Part shown: positions 56,411-63,669 of the stretch, piece by piece
How positions within the stretch are numbered: position 1 is the first letter of the stretch
Layout of the letters: every line of letters starts with the position of its first letter
DNA from: a virus
Virus record (IMG/VR): IMGVR_UViG_3300042389_001027
Location: 62,001-126,000 of that record
DNA length: 64,000 nt
Strand: one strand, 5' to 3'
Translations under genes and position numbers: made by a program
The notes under the pieces: model-generated
Databases searched by the model: none
What the model was told of the DNA's origin: nothing
What the model saw: only the letters and a program-made list of their open reading frames with translations

Positions 56411-56460
56411 TGTATCACTTCGTATCTCTTTGTATCACTTTGTATCCCTTTGTATTGCTG
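56411..56460 (+). repeat. Five tandem 10-bp repeats
   Basis: Consensus TGTATCNCTT: TGTATCACTT, CGTATCTCTT, TGTATCACTT, TGTATCCCTT, TGTATTGCTG. In register with one DNA turn, located in the leader of the 56332 gene. Confidence 0.8.
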
Positions 56461-56517
56461 ATTCCATTTATACAAACTCTTTCCTGTATTAGCAGAGGGG
56501 TCTCCTCCACTATAGAC

Positions 56518-56546
56518 AACATAACAGATGTGTTAGATGTTGTCAA
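56518..56546 (-). promoter_or_regulatory. Promoter TTGACA-17-TATGTT with palindromic operator
   Basis: Spacer holds TAACACATCTGT, completed to TAACACATCTGTTA by the -10; same operator core as the ncRNA promoter. Confidence 0.75.
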
Positions 56547-56592
56547 GTGTTACGAATAAATATTTACCCGTGAGCACCCGTAAGCACTAAAG

Positions 56593-56625
56593 CAAAAAGA
56601 GGGGAGAGGTGTTACCTCCTCCCCT
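56593..56625 (-). terminator. Rho-independent terminator
   Basis: AGGGGAGGAGGT / ACCTCTCCCCT arms followed by CTTTTTGC on the minus strand. Confidence 0.85.
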
Positions 56626-56630
56626 TGCTT

Positions 56631-56909
56631 TCAGAACTTGTAGTCGGTGTAGAAGATTGGGGTCTCTGTCTCCCTCAAGGGGCGCATACCTTGACCTGTG
56701 CGGTATGTGCCGTCTTTGCGGAGTCGCACTGTCATTGTGTATCCCTCAGGGCAAGTGATTGCGATGTGTCCAACTACTGGCAACTCTGCGCCATCGTTGT
56801 AAACCTGCTCGCCTTGACTCATCTGACGAATCGTAATCGTCTTAGCCGTCTGACGAATCACTTCCCAACATCTTGTGTCTGTCACAAGCGTTTCTGTCAT
56901 GAACTTCAT
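56631..56909 (-). CDS. Hypothetical early protein
   Basis: 92 residues behind CTACTAGAAAGG. Beta-rich (TVRLRKDGTYRTGQG). Complete unit with consensus promoter and terminator. Unknown function. Confidence 0.7.
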   Translation of the reverse strand: MKFMTETLVTDTRCWEVIRQTAKTITIRQMSQGEQVYNDGAELPVVGHIAITCPEGYTMTVRLRKDGTYRTGQGMRPLRETETPIFYTDYKF

Positions 56910-56952
56910 TGCTCTACCTTTCTAGTAGTTCAGGTACTTCCTGATAAATCTA

Positions 56953-56981
56953 ACTATAACAGGGGGGTGTAACATTGTCAA
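56953..56981 (-). promoter_or_regulatory. CACCCC-class promoter TTGACA-17-TATAGT
   Basis: Spacer ATGTTACACCCCCCTGT; close to perfect in every part. Confidence 0.9.
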
Positions 56982-57179
56982 CCCCAAAACAAAAGAAATC
57001 CAAAAAACTTCCGAAACCCTCAAGCCCCTCCAACAATCCACAACCTGTGGAAAAACCTGTGGACAACACACAACAACAACAAACAGCAATACACACGGGA
57101 CTACTGACCTTTTAGACGCGAGCAAAAGGCGCGGGCGTACCTACACCAAATTTTTAGAGTCCCACAACTTGATTTAGAT

Positions 57180-57359
57180 TTATCTGACTAGCGACTGTTG
57201 TGGTGGTTTGCCGTTGCGTGACGTTTTGAGTCCGTTGACGCATTTGTGGTTGTTGTACCACTGTTGTACGTGTTTCCATTCTTGCCATCGGAATGATTTG
57301 CGGTTGCAGAGGGTGCATTGTCCTCTGTGGTTTTTTCCGATTGTGATGTTTTCTAGCAT
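57180..57359 (-). CDS. Small C2HC-type zinc-finger protein
   Basis: 59 residues. CTLCNRKSFRWQEWKHVQQW then YNNHKC gives a C-x2-C ... H-x-C finger; basic tail. Upstream are TGTGGAAAA/TGTGGACAA (57045-57065) DnaA-like boxes. Possibly nucleic-acid binding, HNH-like remnants cannot be excluded. Confidence 0.65.
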   Translation of the reverse strand: MLENITIGKNHRGQCTLCNRKSFRWQEWKHVQQWYNNHKCVNGLKTSRNGKPPQQSLVR

Positions 57360-57366
57360 GTTGTTT

Positions 57367-57720
57367 TTACTTGGTTGTGTAGGGGCAGAGGTTGGTTGTT
57401 GCTGCTTTGACGACTGCTTCGTTGAGTTCTGCGTCTTGTTGGTCTTCTGCGCCTTCGTTGATGCGTTCTTGTACGTCGTTTGGTTGCATTCCCATTTGGA
57501 TTGCTTGACACCAGAGTCCTGCGATTTCTAGGAGTGTGTCGGGGTCTTGTGGGGTGTTGTCACCGTAGTGGTAGTAGAAGTCGTCTAGGTATGCCATTTG
57601 TGCAGGGTCGTATTCTGCTTGTTGTGTGGGGGGCGTGTCTAGGGGTTGGAGTGTGGTGGGGTCGCTTGTTGCGACTGTGCATCCTGTGAGGAGTGCTGCG
57701 AGTGTCAGGGTACGTAGCAT
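57367..57720 (-). CDS. Lipoprotein with DUF732-like domain
   Basis: 117 residues from the ATG at 57720. Signal peptide with lipobox LLTGC (Cys14). The mature part (DTLLEIAGLWCQAIQMGM, AVVKAATTNLCP) has the two Cys and helices of mycobacterial DUF732 secreted proteins. Membrane-attached outside the cell; a role in superinfection exclusion is possible. Confidence 0.75.
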   Translation of the reverse strand: MLRTLTLAALLTGCTVATSDPTTLQPLDTPPTQQAEYDPAQMAYLDDFYYHYGDNTPQDPDTLLEIAGLWCQAIQMGMQPNDVQERINEGAEDQQDAELNEAVVKAATTNLCPYTTK

Positions 57721-57893
57721 TCTTCTACCATATCTGTCCACTGGGTGGGGTCTGCGTCGTAGTAGGTGCAGATTTCGTTGGGGTTGTAGGGGCGCGGTTC
57801 GGGCGGGTTGGTGACGCTGTCGTAGATTGACCATGCGATGAGTGCGATGAATCCCCAGAAGAAGATTCGTCCCCAGTTGATGTCTGTGTCCAT
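57705..57893 (-). CDS. Small membrane protein
   Basis: 62 residues. One TM helix (about 10-26), then an extracytoplasmic tail with two Cys. Overlaps the lipoprotein gene by 16 bases, suggesting that the two products act together at the membrane. Confidence 0.65.
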   Translation of the reverse strand: MDTDINWGRIFFWGFIALIAWSIYDSVTNPPEPRPYNPNEICTYYDADPTQWTDMVEECYVP

Positions 57894-57902
57894 TGGGTGT
57901 CC

Positions 57903-59042
57903 TTAGTTTGTGATGTTGATGACGCGGGTTGATTCGCGAAATTCTTTGTTTGCTGTTTTGCCTTTTATGTAGTCGCTGACATACACATATCTGTATGCGT
58001 TGGGGTCTCCGACTGGGAGTCCTGTTGAACGCAAATATGCACGTTTCCAGTGACCTCTTACCCTGAATGCATACTTGGGTGAGGAGTGTGTGCCGCCGCC
58101 GTTTTCGTATTCTGCTCGTCGGAGTCTGAGTACGGTGAGGTAGCCGTTTTCTAAAATTTTTCTGTTGGCTCGCTTCGCTCGCTTGATGACGTGGCGGGGT
58201 GCTTCTTCGTGTGTTTGTGCTAGGTAGGAGTATGTGAGTCGGAAGAGTGCGATGAGGAACTTTTTCATTCCTCCGATTGTTTTGTCGTATTCTTCTGTTG
58301 AGTGGTTGAATCTGAAGAATGTGGCGTCAAACATTGATGTTGGTGCGCCTTTTGCTTTTTTTAGTAGCATTTCCAGTGTTGCAATACTTGTGTTTGCGTT
58401 GAGGGTTTGGAGCAGTTCTTTTGTTGCGTTTTTGTATGTGATGCCTAGTTGAGTGATTTCTGCACAATCCGTTTCTGGGTTGTATTCCATCATCTCGTTG
58501 GTTTCAAGATTGCTCACGGATTTCCAATGTCCGAAGAATCTTACTTCTATGCCGTCGTAGTGGTTGAGGTCATCAGTTGTGTAGTCAACGCTGTTGATAA
58601 CGTTGAACTGCACTGCTTTGAGGTTCCATTCCTCTCGTGCGTTGAATGTTTTCATATCGCCTGCGCCAGTGTCGTCTTTGTAGCCGTCGGTCACCGTAAG
58701 AAAATAGGAAAATGGTTTTTCAAAGACGAGCATGCCGTTTGGGACGAACACGTCTTGTGGGAGTAGCACGTTGTCTGGCATAGTGTCTCGCGCTTCGCAC
58801 ACTTCTTTCATTATTTCTTCGGACACGTAGATTGTTTGAGCGGTGCTGTGTCGTAGGTGTTCGTTTTTGAGTGTTTCTTCTGCGATGAGTTTTTTTACTG
58901 ACGGGGTGGCTTTCATGAACAAATCCATTGTTCCCGCCAACCATGTCATACGGTCTAGCAATACATCATTGGAACACGGGTATTGCGTAGACGCACATAT
59001 TTGACTATGTATGTCCATTGCAAGGTGCGCTTCGCTGTTCAC
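57903..59042 (-). CDS. Large hypothetical protein with RGHW-type C-terminus
   Basis: 379 residues, ATGA overlap with the gene upstream. The C-terminal segment (KYAFRVRGHWKRAY ... YVYVSDYIKG) matches a motif found at the end of several actinobacterial phage/plasmid proteins (VRGHWR....I.PF.KG). The rest, helical with a long acidic middle, is not recognised. Confidence 0.7.
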   Translation of the reverse strand: MNSEAHLAMDIHSQICASTQYPCSNDVLLDRMTWLAGTMDLFMKATPSVKKLIAEETLKNEHLRHSTAQTIYVSEEIMKEVCEARDTMPDNVLLPQDVFVPNGMLVFEKPFSYFLTVTDGYKDDTGAGDMKTFNAREEWNLKAVQFNVINSVDYTTDDLNHYDGIEVRFFGHWKSVSNLETNEMMEYNPETDCAEITQLGITYKNATKELLQTLNANTSIATLEMLLKKAKGAPTSMFDATFFRFNHSTEEYDKTIGGMKKFLIALFRLTYSYLAQTHEEAPRHVIKRAKRANRKILENGYLTVLRLRRAEYENGGGTHSSPKYAFRVRGHWKRAYLRSTGLPVGDPNAYRYVYVSDYIKGKTANKEFRESTRVINITN

Positions 59043-59221
59043 GTGTTTTCTAGCCCTTTGACGATGATTTGCATGAGTTCTTCTTCGCTGAGTTTTGTGC
59101 TGGCTTCGGTCGCCTTGTAGCGAGTTTCTCCGTCTTTTCCGATGCTTACTTCCACGAGTCCGTTGACGATGAGGAAGTTGAGGTCGTCTTCTAGGTTTTC
59201 TTTGTTGTACTGGTTTGACAT
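59039..59221 (-). CDS. Small protein, winged-helix-like
   Basis: 60 residues from the ATG at 59221, leaderless (seven bases after TAATCT). DDLNFLIVNGLVEVSIGKDG then ETRYKAT looks like the second half of a winged helix (helix, turn, beta wing). Probable regulator. Confidence 0.6.
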   Translation of the reverse strand: MSNQYNKENLEDDLNFLIVNGLVEVSIGKDGETRYKATEASTKLSEEELMQIIVKGLENT

Positions 59222-59228
59222 GGCACTG

Positions 59229-59257
59229 AGATTACAGAGCCCCAATGGCTTTGTCAA
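59229..59257 (-). promoter_or_regulatory. Promoter TTGACA-17-TAATCT, leaderless
   Basis: Perfect -35; start codon seven bases after the -10. Confidence 0.8.
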
Positions 59258-59315
59258 GGGTTTTCATGAGGCTACCTAAAAATAATATACAGGACACTAT
59301 TCCCAGTTAAATTTA

Positions 59316-59344
59316 TTGGAATAGGGACTTCTATAGGCTATACT
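59316..59344 (+). promoter_or_regulatory. tRNA promoter TTGGAA-17-TATACT
   Basis: Transcription would start about four bases before the mature tRNA 5' end. Confidence 0.75.
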
Positions 59345-59354
59345 GGGGCAAAAT

Positions 59355-59428
59355 CCGAGTGTGGCGCAGTTTGGTAGCGCAGGGCGTTTGGGACGCCAAG
59401 GTCGGGAGTTCAAATCTCTCCACTCGGA
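59355..59428 (+). tRNA. tRNA-Pro(UGG)
   Basis: 74-nt cloverleaf: acceptor CCGAGTG/CACTCGG, D-stem GCGC/GCGC with loop AGTTTGGTA, anticodon loop TTTGGGA (anticodon TGG), variable AGGTC, T-arm GGGAG-TTCAAAT-CTCTC. The first anticodon-stem pair is G-A. No encoded CCA. Own promoter; isolated on the + strand. Confidence 0.93.
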
Positions 59429-59436
59429 CGGGATTC

Positions 59437-59934
59437 TTAGAGAATCCGAGACTGCCGCTGGAGAAGGTATTCCACAAGGTCGTCCATATGGCGTAGGTCG
59501 GCTTTATTGACGAGATAGAAGTCGTCGGTCAACTGTTGTTGCCTATCAAAGAATGTGCGTTTTGACCAGCGTTCGTACGACGAGACGCCGATAGCGAGCA
59601 TCGCGCCAGTTACTTTGCTGACAAGGATGTAGGCGCAGGGTTTAAGAATCTTGTCTTCATAACTGCTTACTGTGTCAACAATCGTGTCTGCGAATGGGAA
59701 ATCGGCTGGGTTGTCGGTGAATTCACGACTGCTGGACTTGACTTCCAGAATGTGGGGCAACCCTTCAAGAACAATGTCTTTTTCTGTCAGCGTTAAATGG
59801 CGACGCTCAGCGGAGTTTTGTGCAATCTGTAATTCTGGTGCGTGACATTTGATTTCACGGCTTTGCAAATATTCTGCTACTCGTTTGTTGTACGAATGTC
59901 CGTCTGTGAATGCTTTTATGTAGTCGTACGGCAT
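59437..59934 (-). CDS. PD-(D/E)xK nuclease-like protein
   Basis: 165 residues. The core EKDIVLEGLPHILEVKSSSR has the D ... ExK arrangement of this superfamily, with a preceding helix bearing Glu. Length fits a minimal single-domain nuclease. Probably cuts or processes DNA; specificity unknown. Confidence 0.78.
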   Translation of the reverse strand: MPYDYIKAFTDGHSYNKRVAEYLQSREIKCHAPELQIAQNSAERRHLTLTEKDIVLEGLPHILEVKSSSREFTDNPADFPFADTIVDTVSSYEDKILKPCAYILVSKVTGAMLAIGVSSYERWSKRTFFDRQQQLTDDFYLVNKADLRHMDDLVEYLLQRQSRIL

Positions 59935-59935
59935 T

Positions 59936-60304
59936 TCACCAACCAGCGAAGTGTTTAATTATTGCTGTTGTAGCGAGCAAGACCCATACAACGTTGAAGA
60001 TGATGATGGTTGGCAATGTTTTGCGTGTTGATGTCCATATGAGGGCGATGCTTGAAGCAATCGCAAAAATGTACAGCCACCACCACTGCTTTTCAAAAAT
60101 AAGACCAGGGATAATGATTGCTAGTTTTGTTCCGAAGCCCCATGCTTCTACTGCGTTTACGCGAGTCCAGTATTCTTTCGTGGAGAGTTTTTGTACGGCA
60201 TCAACAATTTTCCCGAAGAAGATTACGAATTTATTTCGGTTGTCGTGCGTTTCTGGCGCAACTGTTGCTGATGTCGTTCCGTAACGTTTGATTGATTGGC
60301 TCAT
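59936..60304 (-). CDS. Membrane protein with three TM segments
   Basis: 122 residues from the ATG at 60304 (ATGA overlap). Soluble N-terminus of about 60 residues, then hydrophobic helices at about 63-80, 82-98 and 102-120. No family recognised. Confidence 0.68.
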   Translation of the reverse strand: MSQSIKRYGTTSATVAPETHDNRNKFVIFFGKIVDAVQKLSTKEYWTRVNAVEAWGFGTKLAIIIPGLIFEKQWWWLYIFAIASSIALIWTSTRKTLPTIIIFNVVWVLLATTAIIKHFAGW

Positions 60305-61488
60305 GATACAACCTTGGGGAATAGGGATTTCAGGTAGCCGATTTCTTTGAGGATTTCGTCGCTGTGTTGTCCGTGTGTTGGTGCTTCTCGCGAGATTATC
60401 AGAGGGGTGTGCGATAGTCGTGGAGCCTGTCGTGCCTCTTTGATTGTCAGTCCATTGGTGTATGTGCGTGTGGAGAAAACACCGCATGCTTCTACTTGCA
60501 TGTTTTGTGGAAGTTCTTCTACTGATTCAAAAATTGCGGCGGGTAAGCCACGGTTATTAATTGCATCCGTGATTTCCGCAACTGTCACATTTTCTGCCGC
60601 TTTGTCGGTGAGTGCTATAAGTGTTTCGGCGTTGTTGAATCGTGCGCCGATTGAAGAAAAGCGTTCGTCGCTAAGAAGAGACGTTAAACCTATGACATCT
60701 AGCCACACAGCGAATTCTTCGTCGGATGCGGGAGTTACGGCACAGTACCCGTCTTTAAGTTTTATTGTTCTGTAGTACTTGTCAATTGTGGCTGCACGTG
60801 TTGCGTCTTCGTTTTGTACTGCTGCGTTCATGCCAAGGTCTTGCCACATGAATTGTGTTGCTACATCAAGCATTGAGACGGATACTTTTTGTCCGACTCC
60901 CGTGTTGGTGCGAGCAAACAACGCAGCCATTACTGCTTGAGCGACGACGTGTGCGGTTACTTTGTCGCATACTAGTTGGTGTACCACTTCTGGCGGGTCG
61001 CTTTGTGCAACACCCATGCCAGTTATTGCTTGGAGCATGTTGTCATAACCTTTGTGGTCACGCTTCAGTCCTACGTCACCGAATCCTGTGATGTGCGCAT
61101 AAATCAAGTTGGGCATTTCGTCTTTTACGTTGTCATAGGAAAGACCGAAGTTTTCCATTACCCCATGCCGAAAGTTGTGTATTACAACGTCTGCCGTTGA
61201 CATTAGGCGACGAATAATTTCGGCACCTTTGGCTTGTTTCATGTCAATGGCTAGCGCCCGCTTACCGCGATTGTTTAAGGCAAAGATTCCTGTCATTCCT
61301 TTTGCAGATGTTCCAACAAACCGCATGAGGTCGCAAGAGTTGTTGGGTTCTACTTTGATGACGTCTGCACCGTAGTCAGCGAGGATGCTCGCAGCAAAAG
61401 GACCAGCAATCATGGTTGAGAAATCAACAATTCGTATCCCCATAAGCGGTGGTGCGATTACATTTGGGATGGTTGGCAAATTTGTCAC
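60301..61488 (-). CDS. Type III CoA-transferase (CaiB/BaiF/Frc family)
   Basis: 395 residues, full family length. N-terminal VDFSTMIAGPFAASILADYG and ADVIKVEP, NNRGKRALAIDMK, and the catalytic Asp in KGYDNMLQAITGMG (D149) are all in place. The family moves CoA between carboxylic acids or racemises acyl-CoA. Very unusual as a phage gene; possibly an auxiliary metabolic gene or one repurposed for small-molecule modification. It is coupled by 4-nt overlaps to phage genes on both sides, so it is not an assembly artefact. Confidence 0.92.
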   Translation of the reverse strand: MTNLPTIPNVIAPPLMGIRIVDFSTMIAGPFAASILADYGADVIKVEPNNSCDLMRFVGTSAKGMTGIFALNNRGKRALAIDMKQAKGAEIIRRLMSTADVVIHNFRHGVMENFGLSYDNVKDEMPNLIYAHITGFGDVGLKRDHKGYDNMLQAITGMGVAQSDPPEVVHQLVCDKVTAHVVAQAVMAALFARTNTGVGQKVSVSMLDVATQFMWQDLGMNAAVQNEDATRAATIDKYYRTIKLKDGYCAVTPASDEEFAVWLDVIGLTSLLSDERFSSIGARFNNAETLIALTDKAAENVTVAEITDAINNRGLPAAIFESVEELPQNMQVEACGVFSTRTYTNGLTIKEARQAPRLSHTPLIISREAPTHGQHSDEILKEIGYLKSLFPKVVS

Positions 61489-61766
61489 GAAAAGTGGTCT
61501 CCGTTGAAGTCACGGACGATAATTGGCGTTTGTTCACCAACCCATGCGCCGATGCAGTTGAACTCAATGTATTCCTCTGCTTCGTCGTAGGTCATTCCAT
61601 CTCTGAATACCAGTACTTTGACCATCTTGTCTTTGGAATAGACAGCAAGCATTGGTTCGTTGATGCGTTGACTAAACCCAATAAATGCGTCTTCAAAACC
61701 GTCCATCAACAGGACGGATTCATCCATTTCTTCAAATAGGTTGCTGATTGTGTCTCGTAAGGTCAT
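61485..61766 (-). CDS. Conserved phage protein
   Basis: 93 residues from the ATG at 61766. The DGMTYDEAEEYIEFNCIGAW then VGEQTPI pattern is common in small phage proteins of unknown function. ATGA overlap with the CoA-transferase. Confidence 0.75.
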   Translation of the reverse strand: MTLRDTISNLFEEMDESVLLMDGFEDAFIGFSQRINEPMLAVYSKDKMVKVLVFRDGMTYDEAEEYIEFNCIGAWVGEQTPIIVRDFNGDHFS

Positions 61767-61773
61767 GGCGTTC

Positions 61774-62592
61774 CTATGGGGTGTGTTGTTCAATAAAGTC
61801 AATAAGTTTTGCGGCTGTTGTTTCGCCAGCGGCGGCTGGGTCGCTGCGGAGCCAGCGAAGGAAGTCGTACCATTTGCGCTGTTGTGCCGCATCGTCAAAT
61901 ACGAGTGTGTATTGAACGACGGATTTAGTTCCGCCGCCAGCGCCTACTGCCCCTGAGCCTTGTGTGACCGCAGTGTGAATGTCGGTTCCTTTGGGGGCAG
62001 AGAGTGTGATGTCACCATTGTCTTCTCGTGTTGTGACAATGTTTTGCCGTTGTGGTTCTTGTTCCTGTGTGGTATTTGGTAGCGATGTGGTTGACGAAAT
62101 AATGTCATCAAGGTCACGCAAAATTGGTTGCTCGTATACGCCGGGTGTTGCTAGTTCCCCGCGCTCTGTTCCGAGGTCTAGCATTGCGAGTTCAAACTCA
62201 TCCCAGCCGAGGTCTTCAAGTAGGTCGCCGAAATCATCAATGATGTATTCCATTGCGGCATGCAGCAGTGAATCGTCGGTATGTCCAAGTTCATTAGTTC
62301 GGTTGTCGGCAATTGCGAAAGCCATGGCTCGCGAATCGTCGGCGTCCATTTCAACTACGGCGATGTGCGTCCATCCCAGTCGGCGTGCTGCTTCCAGTTG
62401 ATGATTTCCCGCAATCACGGTTGATGTTCCGTCATTGTTTGGGCGAACGACGATTGGACGAACTTGTCCGAACTCTTCGTAGGACGCGGCGATGGCATCA
62501 ATGTTTCCGACTCGGGGGTTTCCTTGTAGGTGCACCAGATTTTCTACTGGACAAGCAAGTGAGGCGATTGATTCGTGGATGTTGTGGTTCAT
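61774..62592 (-). CDS. ParB-like nuclease/DNA-modification-associated protein
   Basis: 272 residues. ParB box PIVVRPNNDGTSTVIAGNHQ then LEAARRLGW (the GNHRLEAA motif), a helical middle, and a C-terminal domain (YTLVFDDAAQQRKWYDFLRW) seen in phage ParB-like proteins next to terminase or modification genes. Could be an NTP/CTP-dependent DNA-binding or nickase protein. Confidence 0.87.
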   Translation of the reverse strand: MNHNIHESIASLACPVENLVHLQGNPRVGNIDAIAASYEEFGQVRPIVVRPNNDGTSTVIAGNHQLEAARRLGWTHIAVVEMDADDSRAMAFAIADNRTNELGHTDDSLLHAAMEYIIDDFGDLLEDLGWDEFELAMLDLGTERGELATPGVYEQPILRDLDDIISSTTSLPNTTQEQEPQRQNIVTTREDNGDITLSAPKGTDIHTAVTQGSGAVGAGGGTKSVVQYTLVFDDAAQQRKWYDFLRWLRSDPAAAGETTAAKLIDFIEQHTP

Positions 62593-62777
62593 TTGCTCTT
62601 CCGTTTTTTCACTTTGTAACCTTGCTGCTTGAGTTCGCTAAGTATGTGTTCGGGTAGTCCGTACCAAATGACGACACCTTTTGAGACGAGAGCAAGGGCG
62701 ATGGCACGTTCTTTGGGGTTGTCTGGGAGTGGGTGTAGGTTTACATTTGTACTTGTGTTCGGACGTTGGCGTTCAAT
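62589..62777 (-). CDS. Small protein with unresolved start
   Basis: The frame ending KVKKRKSK is coupled to parB-like by ATGA and contains a clear folded stretch (ERAIALALVSKGVVIWYGLP then EHILSELKQQG). No ATG/GTG/TTG lies near the end of the preceding gene; the first conventional starts are 150 bases inside it. The given coordinate is an ATT codon; a -1 shift from the preceding gene is an alternative. Confidence 0.5.
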   Translation of the reverse strand: MERQRPNTSTNVNLHPLPDNPKERAIALALVSKGVVIWYGLPEHILSELKQQGYKVKKRKSK

Positions 62778-63082
62778 GTCCGCAGAGCGTCTATTGATGT
62801 CCGTAACGAAATCAACTTCTCGCGTTTGGCTTTCACTAACGCTTCTGCGATTTTGTAGTCGTAGGAGTCGTCTGAGAGTTTGTAGTCCGACCATGCTTCC
62901 CTTTCTCTGATGGAACCTTTTGCTGAAAGGTATTCCTTTGCCCAATTAGATTTATACAGTGCTTCTTTTTTTGCACAGTCTTCGGCTAGCGTTTCAAAAG
63001 TTTCTGTTTCTTCTTCAAGAATATCCATTAGGCGAATGAGTTCATTTTCAATATCAACTTGGCTAATAGGTTTAGAGCGCAC
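62741..63082 (-). CDS. Helical (coiled-coil) protein next to RuvC
   Basis: 113 residues. Almost all helical (ENELIRLMDILEEETETFET, EALVKAKREKLISLRTSIDA). This type is commonly found beside phage RuvC-like genes and may be a structural or recombination partner. Confidence 0.75.
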   Translation of the reverse strand: MRSKPISQVDIENELIRLMDILEEETETFETLAEDCAKKEALYKSNWAKEYLSAKGSIREREAWSDYKLSDDSYDYKIAEALVKAKREKLISLRTSIDALRTLNANVRTQVQM

Positions 63083-63614
63083 GGTTCTCCTTCGTGGTTT
63101 GAATGGATGTTAACGCGCCCCAATCTACCTTGTCAAGGGCTGATAATTGTGCGGCAGACCATGTGTAATCCGAAATACCGATACGAGTTCTGCACATTTC
63201 TTCAAGAATCCATGCGTCGCACATGTCGTCGGCTCCCTTGCCAGAAAAGACGAGCCCTGTTTTAGCAGATATTGATGACATCACCTCGGTTTTTGCAGCG
63301 TTACCCCGTCCTGTTGCGAACTTGGCGCGACATGTTGGTGGTATGTCAACGTACGGGATGTTTCTTTCCCAGAGGCGAGTTCTGACAACACCACCTAGTT
63401 CACCAATGCTGTGGGCTTGGCTATTACGTGAGGCAAACGAATAGCCCTCAATTGCTACAAGTTGGATGCTGTTATCAATAACTGCGTCTAGTACGGCTAG
63501 CGAAATAATGGACAGTCGTTCTGGTCCTTTAGCGGATGTTGTGATAGTTCCAGTTTTCCCGTTGGCGGATATGCCAGTAGATGTTAAAGACAGGTCAACT
63601 CCAAGAATGTTCAT
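63072..63614 (-). CDS. RuvC-like Holliday-junction resolvase
   Basis: 180 residues. RNase-H-fold acidic residues: D7 in GVDLSLTSTG, E56 in VAIEGYSFA, and D129/D130...D133 in GADDMCDAW. It should cut branched DNA before packaging. First gene of the minus-strand operon, divergent from the structural gene. Confidence 0.9.
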   Translation of the reverse strand: MNILGVDLSLTSTGISANGKTGTITTSAKGPERLSIISLAVLDAVIDNSIQLVAIEGYSFASRNSQAHSIGELGGVVRTRLWERNIPYVDIPPTCRAKFATGRGNAAKTEVMSSISAKTGLVFSGKGADDMCDAWILEEMCRTRIGISDYTWSAAQLSALDKVDWGALTSIQTTKENRAL

Positions 63615-63669
63615 CGTAGCAACCTATCATTAGTGGTGTAGAATATGTAGGAACCACCTTGGGAGAGAT

